A stretch of DNA of 64,000 nt from Angiostrongylus vasorum (taxonomy: Eukaryota; Nematoda; Chromadorea; Rhabditida; Metastrongylidae): assembly GCA_018806985.1 (NCBI GenBank), contig JADANN010000462.1:3029501-3093500 (forward strand), in the 5' to 3' direction. Both the position numbers and the translations under genes were made by a program. Positions 1 through 11,600 of this stretch are shown here, one piece after another; position 1 is the stretch's first letter, and every line of letters starts with the position of its first letter. Below the pieces are notes generated by a model. It worked only from the letters and a program-made list of their open reading frames with translations. It did no database searches and was not told where the DNA came from.

Positions 1-465
1 TTTTCCTCTTTTTTTCCCCAATATTTTTATTACACAAATTTTTTTCGTAAACAGTGATTGGCCTTGCATTAGAAATCTTTACGGCTGTAATGAAAGATTT
101 TGAAACGAATTGTTGATATATAACGCATGAGATTCATTGATTTTAATCTATTTATAGCACTGTCTGCGGATTGCAGATCTCAGTGCGTTTCTTTTTTCAG
201 TGGTTTATTTTATCAGATAGGGTTTTCTTTCTCGAAAGAATGAAGCATTTGGCGTTGGTCCATCGCTTATGTCGCCATTCATTTCACTCCATTAAGCATC
301 GTAGAAATGGTTTATTGCATATTTCGTTTACATTTTGATTTGCGGAAGCATACTGATGTTTTTAATTCAGTTTTTCTACCAGATATCTCTAGTTCACTGG
401 TTCTCTAGAGTTGTGGTTGTTGTCAAAATACTAACTCGACTGCTATACTAGTCGGAGTGATGCTG
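1..465. other. Intronic DNA, nothing recognised
   Basis: AT-rich sequence left of the first visible midasin exon. No exon, repeat family or RNA gene was recognised. It is presumably part of the intron that ends with the acceptor at 967-968. Confidence 0.5.
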
Positions 466-545
466 GGATATTTGCAAAACTCCGAACCCTAGGCCAGCCT
501 AGAGCCCTCGATTACCCTTTCCGGGGGGTCGGATGGTTACTGATA
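466..545 (-). repeat. tRNA-like SINE family S3, partial copy
   Basis: Reverse-complement fragment matching the copies at 4203-4345 and 40965-41090. It shares the ACCCTTTCCGGGGG block and the adjoining CGATT. It lies only about 50 bases from an opposite-strand S3 copy at 592-720, forming an inverted pair. Confidence 0.6.
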
Positions 546-591
546 GCAGCGTTAGTGTAAAAAAACAGGCTGAGAGAGAGAGTCAAAACCA

Positions 592-720
592 AGGGTTTCG
601 GTAGTGCAGTGGACAGCACGTGACTTTCTGGAAAGTCGCTGGTTCGAGCCCTCAACTACGGTTCCGAGTTTTACTCATATCTCATTATCATTGTGGTTGT
701 ATACCACATAATATCCTGCC
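592..720 (+). repeat. tRNA-like SINE family S3
   Basis: Starts with a tRNA-like head: GTAGTGCAGTGGACAGCACG resembles an A box with D-arm, and GGTTCGAGCCC is a textbook B box about 35 bases later. A tail with ATCATTGTGGTTGTAT is shared with the other S3 copies. The ends do not pair as an acceptor stem, so this is a tRNA-derived SINE and not a tRNA gene. Confidence 0.65.
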
Positions 721-968
721 ATGGAGAGAAAATATGCACCCTAAAGAGAAGTTAAACATTGTGACCAATGGAATAAAAATGTAGATAAAAGAACCATGTC
801 GTCTTCTTGTCTCTTTTTCTTCCAGTTTATGTTGAATATTGAATTGCAAAAGGTGATGTGTACGATTGCTGTGTTTTAGTTTCTCCGAATTGTTTTCAAG
901 TCTATAACTTCGAAAGTTAGCTTGATACCTACAGTTTTTTACCAGTTCTTTTCCACCCCAATTTTTAG

Positions 969-2548
969 GGAGCCAGCTGAACAATCCCTCGGGGATTATG
1001 TGAAAATTGTCAAGTACAATGATCTTAGTCTGTGGAATATAAAGGTTTCATCACAAAAAGCGCGAACACATTTGTACAAGATCGTTCGGAAATTCCGAGT
1101 AAGTTCATATTTTAAAGAAGATCCCAGCTACGTCTACCCGTTTATATCTTAAATACTTTCTTTATCGGAATCTGCAAAATACTTTAGGAAGCAGTTGGTG
1201 TTCAAGCATCATCAATTTTCGATACTCTTGTACCTTTGAGTTGTGCAAATGTTCCTGTTGCTCCCCGTTTGGCTGACGTGAAAGTTGGTGGTCGTGTCTA
1301 TAAGGCCCGACAACTAGCAGAGGACATCTGTGTAGCTGGTATCTGCCTTCCTAATTCTTCATATTATCTCTTTATTCATATTTTTTCATAGTCCATAGTG
1401 TTTAGCTGTTTTGTTCTAGTCACAAAGCTTTGTGAAACTACCGGAATAGTGCAGCTTGCTGAGCAAGCAAAATCGTGTGATGAAGCTGTCCGGACGCAGA
1501 TCAACTATCAAGGAGAAGATAGCGAGAAGGTTAGTGTAGTTGAACATGGATTGAACAGGAATGCAAATCATGAAGGAGACTCGGCTAGGAGGTGTGTGGA
1601 AGTTGTTTCAGTGGTAAAATATTTAAATGCAATTTAATAGGAGAAGCAACAAGGTTATGCTCGTAATTCTCGCCAGCGGTCAGTAGCAATGGTCATCAAG
1701 GAATTGCAAGCATTAGGATTAAATGCACGCAAAGCAGCAGTCTTGAACCGAGAAGTATTGACTCGAACTTCACTCACTGAGGTAGCGAACCATCGGGCCG
1801 AGGAAGTAGGTGTCATAAATGTTCCTATGCCTTCGTGAAATGGATCACCTAAGTTTCATACTTTTTTTCAGTTCTCTGTTCGTAAATGTGCTGGCGGTCG
1901 AAATGCATGCATCCGGAAATCATTATTGCCTAACAACCAGTTGGGAGTTGCTACACGAAGACATTTGGAAGGAGTTGTTGGTTGGTCTTCTGACCGTTTC
2001 TGTCATGTGTTCAATCCTTTTTCAGACTCACCAGGTCTAATACCAAAAAATATGATTTTCAACTCATTACTCACTCAATTAGTTGTTGTAAACTTCGTGC
2101 TATTTAGAAAAACATGGTTTTAGACTACGGCATGTCATGGATTATGAAATGTCATGAAACTCTTGTGGATTGGGAAGAATTTTGTGACTTGTTTACTCGT
2201 AAGACTCATGCTCTGGAGCGGATTCAGTCAAATGCTGAGGTACAGTGGGGAATATTGTGTTTAATGAATCCATTTACTTCTGAATTTTGGGTTTCACGTG
2301 TTTTTTTCTCTATTGTTGTTTTACCTTATAGTAGAATATGCCTATACCCAATACTTTATTGCGAAATATATATTACGAAATATACAAATATCCGTGAAGA
2401 AACGCAAATCTGGAAGGCACGAAGTTAACTGGCCCGTCCTTAGGTGACCATTAGAGGGGTTAGACATAGACCAAGCGTCGCTATGTCTTTGCCATCAAAA
2501 AAAATGGATAATTAAACATAATATGAATACAACCTTGGATATATTTGC

Positions 2549-2585
<37 letters not shown>

Positions 2586-2633
2586 CATTTGTACATGTAC
2601 ACATGTATATGTGCATATATACATACATACCAA

Positions 2634-2665
<32 letters not shown>

Positions 2666-5600
2666 CATATATATATACACGAAGGATAGAGCTCTCTGCG
2701 TCGACCAACCCTTGCGGGATGTGCCATGCATTCGACTTCATTAAGAATCGTTGGCGATGACTGGATGCATTTCTGGCCTATCGGTATCGAGCCAGCGCTG
2801 CCGTCCTCCCAGACAAGTCTAGTACCAATTTGTCGACCCTGGAGGGATGGAAGACCTGGTGAGCCTGGGGCACAGGGATCGACCCATGTGTATTGCAGGG
2901 TGCCTTTCGACCACTGCGCACACGCGCTTCTATATATACATATATGCATATATATATACACACAAATGTATATTAACATATACGTATATATATGTAGATA
3001 TACATGTATATACATCGATACATGTATATTGTGCGAAGATTTGACCAAGAGCTGCAACTAAGTGACTGTTCATGGAGGTGGTTTGGAGTTCTCTTCAAAA
3101 TGGAGCTTTCTGTACTAGTTTGAAAATGATGCCCATGAGTGTAACCATCACTAAACCTTCATGTTAATATGCACTCTCTGATTTTACTTTGTTGGGAATT
3201 TGTTGAAGAGTGTGAAAAGATTGCTAACGTTTTAAAAACTGTGGTGTGGATACTTTTCTTTCTACTGTATTCAGCTGTTCTAATCTTCCTCAGTAGGAGT
3301 CACGTTAAAAGCGGTTCTGAAGAAGCCGATACTGCCGAAACGTCAGCTGCTGTTGTATTGTGTGTTTTTGTATGGAAGTGAATGTGTGCTGTATGACAAC
3401 CTCGCGATTGCTTAACAAAAACGACGCATTTAAATCCAATGACGACGTTTCAACGAATACTTTTCTTCCTAAGATCAGTTAATGAACTTAATCGGAGATT
3501 TACGATTGAGAAGATGTGCTCCACATTGGCAGTTTTGACAGACTACTTCGTCGTACAGAATTTTATCCCTTCCGCAGGATCAGCGTCTTAAATCCGAGAT
3601 TGACATCAAGAAAACGTATGGAGAGCTTTGCATGCGGAGCTACAGAATGGAACAGAGAAAGCGATGCGCGTTGAGTTCATAATCACAACCAAGATTATTT
3701 GTGGTAGCCTACAACTTTCGAGATCTGACGGAAGCTGCAGTAGTTGAGTTGAGAAGAGAATCCACAATGCTCACCAGGATCTCATTAATCGCATTGGAAT
3801 GGCGATCAGTTTTCATTTTCCCTATGGAACAAACAATACTACAACCAAAACGCCAATGGAGATGGTCATCTCCAACCTCTATTATGATCTCATCGATAAT
3901 CATGTCTCCCTTTATAACATTTTCCGATAGTACATACGACAGTGCGACATACGTACAACACCCTGTCATAACAGAAGAATACCCAAGCGAATGAAAGTGT
4001 AATCACTTCATATCAACAAATTGGGCTGCTTTTTTCATATACAGCGAAAATGAGTTCTATTATACTTACATAAATACGCGTCCTACAGGACGTTACCAAC
4101 TGTAGTACAGCTTAAATCGCAATGTATAACTTTTATCTACTGCCCATTATTTTTTCTTGGCACGCTTTTTAAAAAAAGGCTGGCTGAGAGATAGGTAAAA
4201 TGAGGGCCTAAGCGGTGTGGTGCGTAACACGTGAACACCCTGAAAGGGTAATCGCGGTTCGATTTGGTCTGGGGTCAAGTTTTGCAAGTGTCTCAACATC
4301 ATTGTAGTGTAGTTTGTCTAATGTTTGTCGTCTGTAACATTTTTATTTCATCTTCAAAGGAAGAGAGAACCATACATTTATGTACAGGCTAAAAAGTGGA
4401 GAACGGTGAATCATATTCACATGACCACGGAAATATAAACGCCAAAAGGTCCTATAGTGTGGGGCAGTGTCTAGAAGATCAACTTTGCGCGATACGTCAC
4501 TTCCGGTAGTCGTTCTTCTCTTGGTTCCACAGGCCATCAAGCTTACAAATGTCCACCCAACCAATGGTCAGCCTTCTTCACATAACCCGAATCAGACGTT
4601 TGCTTTAAATCATGTGGGACAATATCGGTTTTGAAAATCTTCACTGTACATTTCTTCTTTTCCGTACGGACTCGAAGATTTACAAAGACCATACCATACA
4701 TAAAGTAGCCAACGGCAACGTCAGCACTAAGTTGTGAGCTACTATACTGACTGACTACTACTTTACTATACTGACTATTTATACTTGGACGACCCGTCGT
4801 CACGAGTTGTGCAGGCCTCAACACATATGCCATTCGTTCCTTTCTCACGCAATCGTAGTCTATGATGGTGGTCTTGTTCGAGCATGGTAGCGCGTGCGAG
4901 TCTCATACCGTTATCTAAAAAACAACTGCTGCTGCGGGAACAGCTGATTAACTTTGTTTACGAACACGTCCGCTCAACGTGTAAGTGGTCGCCCTGGGAA
5001 ACGTTTGCATTCTCTTGGAGTCCACTCTACTGTTCTTTTCGTCCATCTGTCGTCCGTCCTCATTATGTGACCGGCCCATCTATGTTTCGCTATCGATGTC
5101 TATTCTCCTGGATCTTGAAGATGTGAGATCTCGAAGGTTAGAGCTCCGCATTGCGGCTAGATATTGAGATACTTATATTTTCAAAAGACATCGCTCAAGC
5201 GCTCTGTGAGTAGTGGGTAGCATTCTTGACATGGTTGAAGTATCAACCCACGTCTCTGCAGCATAACGGAGCGCTGGGAGGACCGTAGAATCAAAAAAGA
5301 GCGCGGATTTTCGGGTCTTTCAGTTGGTCGGTGGCTTTCTTTGAGAGGCCCGAATGCGGCCCAAGCTGCTCTCCTTCTTCTGTCTGATTCCTCCTTCATG
5401 TTGTTTTCCATTTTCATTGATCGCCCAAGGTATACGTACGAGGTGGTCTCTGCAATGAGAGAGCCACTCAATTCAATTTTTTTCGCCTTCGCACCATGGG
5501 TTTTTTCATGAACTAGGTCTTCAATCGATTTATGCGCAGTCCGGTCTTTTTCCCCGCTTCGTTGAGCTCTGTTGATCATCATCTCTGCTTCGCTAGTACC

Positions 5601-8600
5601 TCTTGACAAGATGACGATCTCGTCCGCAAAACGAAGGTTTGATAGGAATTTTCCATCAATACTTATGCCTTTCTCATCCCAATCGAGTGACTTCATTATT
5701 CACTGCAGTGCGGCACTGAACAGCTTTGGCGATATTGTGTCGCTCCTATCGAACACCTTTTTCCTATCGGTAAAAGGTTGATGGAAAAGCTGTATTTCGT
5801 AGTGCAGTTCCAATAACAGTTGGACAGAGTTCTTATGTAGGACGGGTCCACTCCTTGGTCGACGAGCGCTGATAGGATTGCATTCGTTTCGACACTGTCA
5901 AACGCTTTTTCATAGTCGACAAAGGTTAGGACGAGAGGCAAGTGGTATTCCCGACAAACTTCGATAATCCTGGACACGGTTTGAATGTCGTCCATGCAGC
6001 AAAAATCCTTTTCGAAATCCTGCTTGCTTGACTAGTTGCGCCTCATCCAATGTCCTTGAAATGCGCAAGAGGATAGTCTTCATGAAGAGCTTGTAGAGAA
6101 CATCCAGCAAGCATATGGGACGATAGTTACGAAGATCTTTTCGGTCTCCTTTCTTGGGCAGGATGACTGTCCGCGACATCCTCCACTGGCCTGGGATTTT
6201 TTTCCTTTTGAAGGTAGGCTGTTCTATGATTTGAGAGAAGTACATGTAAATTGTGGCCTCCATCTCTAAGGAAATCGGCGGTGACATTGTCTGGTCCTGG
6301 AGCTGTGCCTGTTTTTCATGTTTTCTATCGCAACTCGAACCTCCGACGGAAGAATTCCAGGTGGTTTTTTCTCCAGCGGGGATATTACGGTCTGGGACAG
6401 GGGTTGTGGAACGGAAAAGGTTGGTGTAGAATGTTTCCGCTATTAATTCCATATCATGGCGGGAACTTTTGACGATCCCATCTTCGTTCATCAGAGCTGA
6501 CAGCGGAACATTATAATCACACAAGTCCCGACGGGATTATTTCAGACTGCTTCTTTTTTCTGCTGCTTCTAGTAGTTTCTTCTGCTTGTACCGTTGCAGA
6601 TCTTCCCTGCAAAGCTCTTCTGCCCCCTGGCATTTATTACTAGCCATGTTAAACGTGTTGCGGTAGGGTTAAGCTTCAGTTTCCTTCTTTTCAAGCATCT
6701 CCTTAGTAGTGATGGAGATGCGATTCAATCTTCTTGCTTGAGGAACTGAGGCGAATTCGGCACAGCTTTTCATTCCTTCGACAAGCAGCAGCTCGTAGTC
6801 TTTGGTTGGCTCTTCTTTAATCTGCCAGTCAGTTTGGATAGGACTTCGTTCAGAATGTTCTCGTAGTATACAGCTAGACTTTTTTCCTCGTGGTCGATGA
6901 AGGGTTCTTTTCCAGCTTGCGGCTGAATGGAATCTTCGCGCGAAGAAGGCGGCGATCGGAACCACTACAGAATGACGGCACTACCAATGTGTCATGTAGG
7001 CACCATCTTCTGTTTGTCAGAATGTGGTCGATCTCGGCATGAGTCATGCCGTTAGGAGACTTCCATGTCCAGCGGCTTTCTTTCTTCTGGAAAAACGAGT
7101 TTCCATGGAAGAGACATGCTGCTGACAGGAATCCTGCGAGACGGTTCCCATTCTCATTTCTTTCTCCTAATCCAAAATTTCTGATCCTGTATTCGTTGTC
7201 GTTGGCTTTTCCCATTCTGGCGTTAAAGCCTCCGTCAACAAATTTATGATATGCTTTATCATTGCGAATGACTTCTCCAACTGGTAGTAGAACGCATTTA
7301 ATTCGTACTAATCAGCTGCGTCCAACTATTTATAACAACTCACAATTCCAGAAGTTCCCTTTACAACGTCTGGTGTGAGATACCCCCAGTGAGAGATGAC
7401 GTAACCAAATGACTGTGATGACTAAATCACATTATGGTTACTGGCTTACTGATATCATCGTTATCCAAAGTTTTCCACCGAATTGGACCACCGTCTTCGA
7501 TTGGCAGCAAGAAAGGTAAGCCACAGAGGTTAGAAAACAAGGTCCTAAAATCATTGAGGTTGGGAGACCATCCACAGCATCTGACGAGACATCGCCAACT
7601 ACAGGATCAAAATGATTGCGCTCTGATGTCTACATAGAGCATTCGCAGCTAAGAATGCAATAAAAAAAACCACTCACGACTTCTGTTCTGGTGTCTTCAA
7701 TGTCATGTTCACTTAACTCCATGTCCGAATCAGGAAAAGATGTATATGATCAGAGAGAGTGTTGACAAGTTCACCCTACTGAATTCTGACATGTTTCTGC
7801 TGAAGAGCATAGAATATTTGGTCCGATAGGCCATTTGAACAGCCCACCACCAGTCGTTCCCAGCGTATTAACTCCGTTATACACACGTGAGATATCGCAG
7901 TACAAGCCTTAAAATCATTGGAAAACCAGCAGGACTGTATTTCGCACAAAACGGTAGTCATTACAGCAGGGACTTTTCGGTAGTTCTTCCTGTGTCGTCT
8001 ACAAGTTTTTCACTGTAGTTATCTTTAACAGTACTGGCAGAACAACGCTTATGGAAAGATTATTCTTCGGTTGTACCTCAAGAAGATCTCATTCTGAGCA
8101 GGAACGGATTCTTTTTTTTTATTTCATGTGAACGTTTAACGGAACGAATCTAACAGAGTATTCCAGTTGTTTATTTGAGTTGAGGAGTCAGCACGGTGAT
8201 TGACTTGGGTCTAGAGCTCAACACAAGGAATCTAGTGGTTACGAGAGCTTACACAGCCTGTGATCTGGCATTTATTCATGATGAAAGACCAAGGACGCTG
8301 CTTTCTACATTGAAATTTCACAAATTAAATGGACCAGATAGGTCATACGTTTTAATGACAACCGGTGGACAAGAGGCTTTAGTGACTAGATCCTACAGAA
8401 TCTTAGTCGCACAGCAGGAAAACCACCGACCTGGTGGTGAGTCATCCATAAGGAGATTCTAGAATAAAAGTGGTAAACGGATGTACAGATGATACCGTCG
8501 TTTACTAGCTGTAGTTGCACTATTCCTCCCAACGGTTTACCGCGTCGTTGTGGCTGGGAGGTGATCCTGGATATCAGACTGCGATGTACAGCGGTGATTC

Positions 8601-11600
8601 ATCCCCCTGGCAGGGTCTCCCAAGCTGATAAGGAGTTCGGCGTTTCCATATACCAGGATCCACCACCGTTCTGGTATCAAAGTCGCATGGTGGCAAATCT
8701 TCCTCTGATTCACAAGGGCTGCGACTGCCTGTGGTGGTGAACACCTGGGCAAACTTTGGTCAGGCTAACCTCGGGGATTCCAGGGAGCCAAAATGGCTTA
8801 ACCAGCAAATCTCCGAAAAATGGAGATTATGCTGGGGCCCGCACAACCAGTGAGGACGATTCATTCAAGTATCAAGTAAGTAAGTTGCAGTATTTATCGT
8901 ATTAATCCACACGCGCAGATAATTTCCACAGAATTATCCATTCCTTATTTTTTTTACGCCCCACGCAGATACTACCGACTATTGTTATACATACATAAAG
9001 ATCTTGTTTTTTCTCTTTTATTTGTGAAGATTTGTCTCATCTCTATTGTTTTATTTAGGTCGGATGGTTTGTCAATCACGAACAGATGTCATTGTCATGG
9101 AATTTTCTTCACTTGCGAACGACTAAGTTGCTTAGGCTAACCGATATGATGCGAAAACGAATTGCACATGTTCCCGATACAGATGTTGATGAACAAGGTT
9201 TCTTTCTCGTAAAATATGACCTACCTATTTTCAATATAGTCTCTTCTAAAGTCGATTCATTTGCAGTACTTAATGAGCTGTGAGTGGAAAACTTAGAATC
9301 TAAATAGGCATACATCGGCTGATTTAATTTTAAACATTTTTTCTTAAGAGCTGAAGGAATACGAGCACCCGTTATCCCGTCTTCATGCTCAGAGCCCTGA
9401 ACTAGAAAGATTGCAAAGGAATGTTACTGAGGCGTATTCTTTATCGCAGCATATGAACAAAATAGCTTCGACGCTATTTAAGGAATCTGAGAAGGACGTG
9501 TATGACAAGTAAGTGTAGTTTTTTGTCTGGCTCGATGTTCCTTCAACTCACAGTGATTTGTAGTTCAGTGTAATATCTTTATTATTCCTTTCTTTCCCAT
9601 AATTCCTTCGTTTTCTGCCAAACTTCATGATTACTTAGAGCCATGTAAATACTATGTAAGCTTTTAAATTCCACAGAAATACTCTTCACTTGTGAAACTA
9701 TACTGATATCTATTATAACAAACAGTAATGCCTACAATGTTGACGTGTTATCATTGTGAATTGAGCTTAATCCGACCTGCAAGCCTACTGTTAATCTATC
9801 TATCTAGGGCATCTGTACTCCAACAGCTCGAATATCTTTCCTCGGATTGCACCATGCTGGATGCCTTTCTGGATGATCTACAGTGTTGGTTCGAGTTTGA
9901 ATGCGCTCAAGCGAAGTTAGTACAAAAGGAAATTGCTGCAAAGCTAGAGGTTCATACTACCAACTCTGCAGTTTACTGAATTTGATCATAATCGTACACT
10001 TAGTGATCAGAGTTCTTTGGTTGCAACTAAAAAATTGGTATATATATTAATCCAAAGAATTACTTTGTTTCTGTAGAAGATAAATGCTTTGCAACATCGG
10101 GCATTTAAGCATCAGATTTTCAAGTTTTAAATTCATCCTGTAGTGACCTCCCAATGGTTTACCTCCTGTTCGTGGCTGGGAGGTGTTCCGCTGTGTCGTA
10201 CTGCGATGGGTTCATACCCCCCAGCAAGATCTCGTAAGCGGTGAAGGAGTCCGACGTTTCATCCGGAAACCGTGATAGGAGTAAACCAATACTAGGAATC
10301 AGCACCGTGCTGGTACCAAACTAGTTACATAGTGGCAAGTCTATCTCTGATTCACAAGGGTGACGACTGCATGGGGTGGTGACGACCTGAGGAAGACTTC
10401 AGCTATGCTGACCTTGGGACTATAGGGAGCCACATTGACTACACTGGCGAAGTTTCTGCCTCAGTACGCTTCACATTGTACGTTTCCGTCTACATTGCCG
10501 GGCACTAAGACAACCGGTGGGAAGCGATCAAATTTCGAGTTGCACTGGACGTCAATGGAAACGGACAAAAACGAGCACTTTCGCACTTTCACGACATCCC
10601 ATTAAGACTGCTTCTTGCTGTGCACCTGTAACACAAGAACAGTCTTTTTAAGCTCCGACCTTCATACTCTTCTTGAGGCTGCTGATCGACTCAGATTCCA
10701 TGTGATCGCCTCATAAGAGACGAAGAACAGGAAGACCAACATACGCCAGTTAGATGACGGATCTAATGTCATTCGTGGAGGGAATTTCCGTTGCAAAATG
10801 TCAGAGGCGTTGGCTTTCTCGTACACCCATCTATTTCCTATCTAGTCACCTCATACGAAGTCCTTTCACCGCGTTTGGCCATTTTTCATATCCAACTTGC
10901 GCGTCAAAAGAAAGTTAATATCGCAACTGTTACGCACCAACTTGTACAGTTGATGAGAGCGAACTGGACGTGTTTTACAACCAATTGCACGAAGCAATCC
11001 ACAACAAGAGGTTCTATGAATTCGTTGCTGGAGACTTCTACAACAAATTAGGAATGCCCAACGAAAACGATTAAAGAATAAGAAAATTAGGGATAGGAGA
11101 ACGAAATGAGAGTGGAAATCGTCTTATAGAACACTTGTCCGCAGCACGTCTTTTCCATGGGGATTGATTTTTTCGAGAAAAGAAACGAGCCCCAATGGCC
11201 ATGGGAGTCTCCTTGTGGTACAACTCATGCAGAGATCGATTACATCTTCACGAATAGAAAGTGGTCCCATTTTGTCTCCTTAGTGGTACCTGAATTCTAT
11301 ACTGGATCTGACCATCGCTTTCTCTGTGCCAAGATTCGATTCAGCCATAAGTTGGGAAAAGAACTCCTGTCATAATCCAAGAAAGCAAGTGGTGTATGAC
11401 GAGAATATTCTCAAAATCCTCTCCTCATATGATGCTTGGTACTTGATACTTGAATGGCCCGTCCTCACTGGTTGTGCGGGCCCCCAGCATAATCTCCATT
11501 TTTCGGAGATTTGCTTGTTTAGCAATTGTGGTTCCCTGGAATTCCATGCTCAGCCTGCCCAAAGTTTGCCTCAGGGTCTTCACCACCACAGGCAGTCGCA

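Noticed and set aside
592..665. Functional tRNA gene
   Set aside because: A and B boxes are present but the 5' and 3' ends do not pair into an acceptor stem, and the sequence recurs as a SINE.
2481..3060. Several coding frames rich in I, Y, T and H on both strands
   Set aside because: They are translations of TA/CATA microsatellite and a SINE; the same bases are open in four frames.
3701..3994. Small secreted or unknown protein
   Set aside because: Overlapping open frames on both strands with no signal peptide or domain; treated as intron.
8489..8752. Small genes on both strands
   Set aside because: They lie inside SINE S1 and mirror each other.
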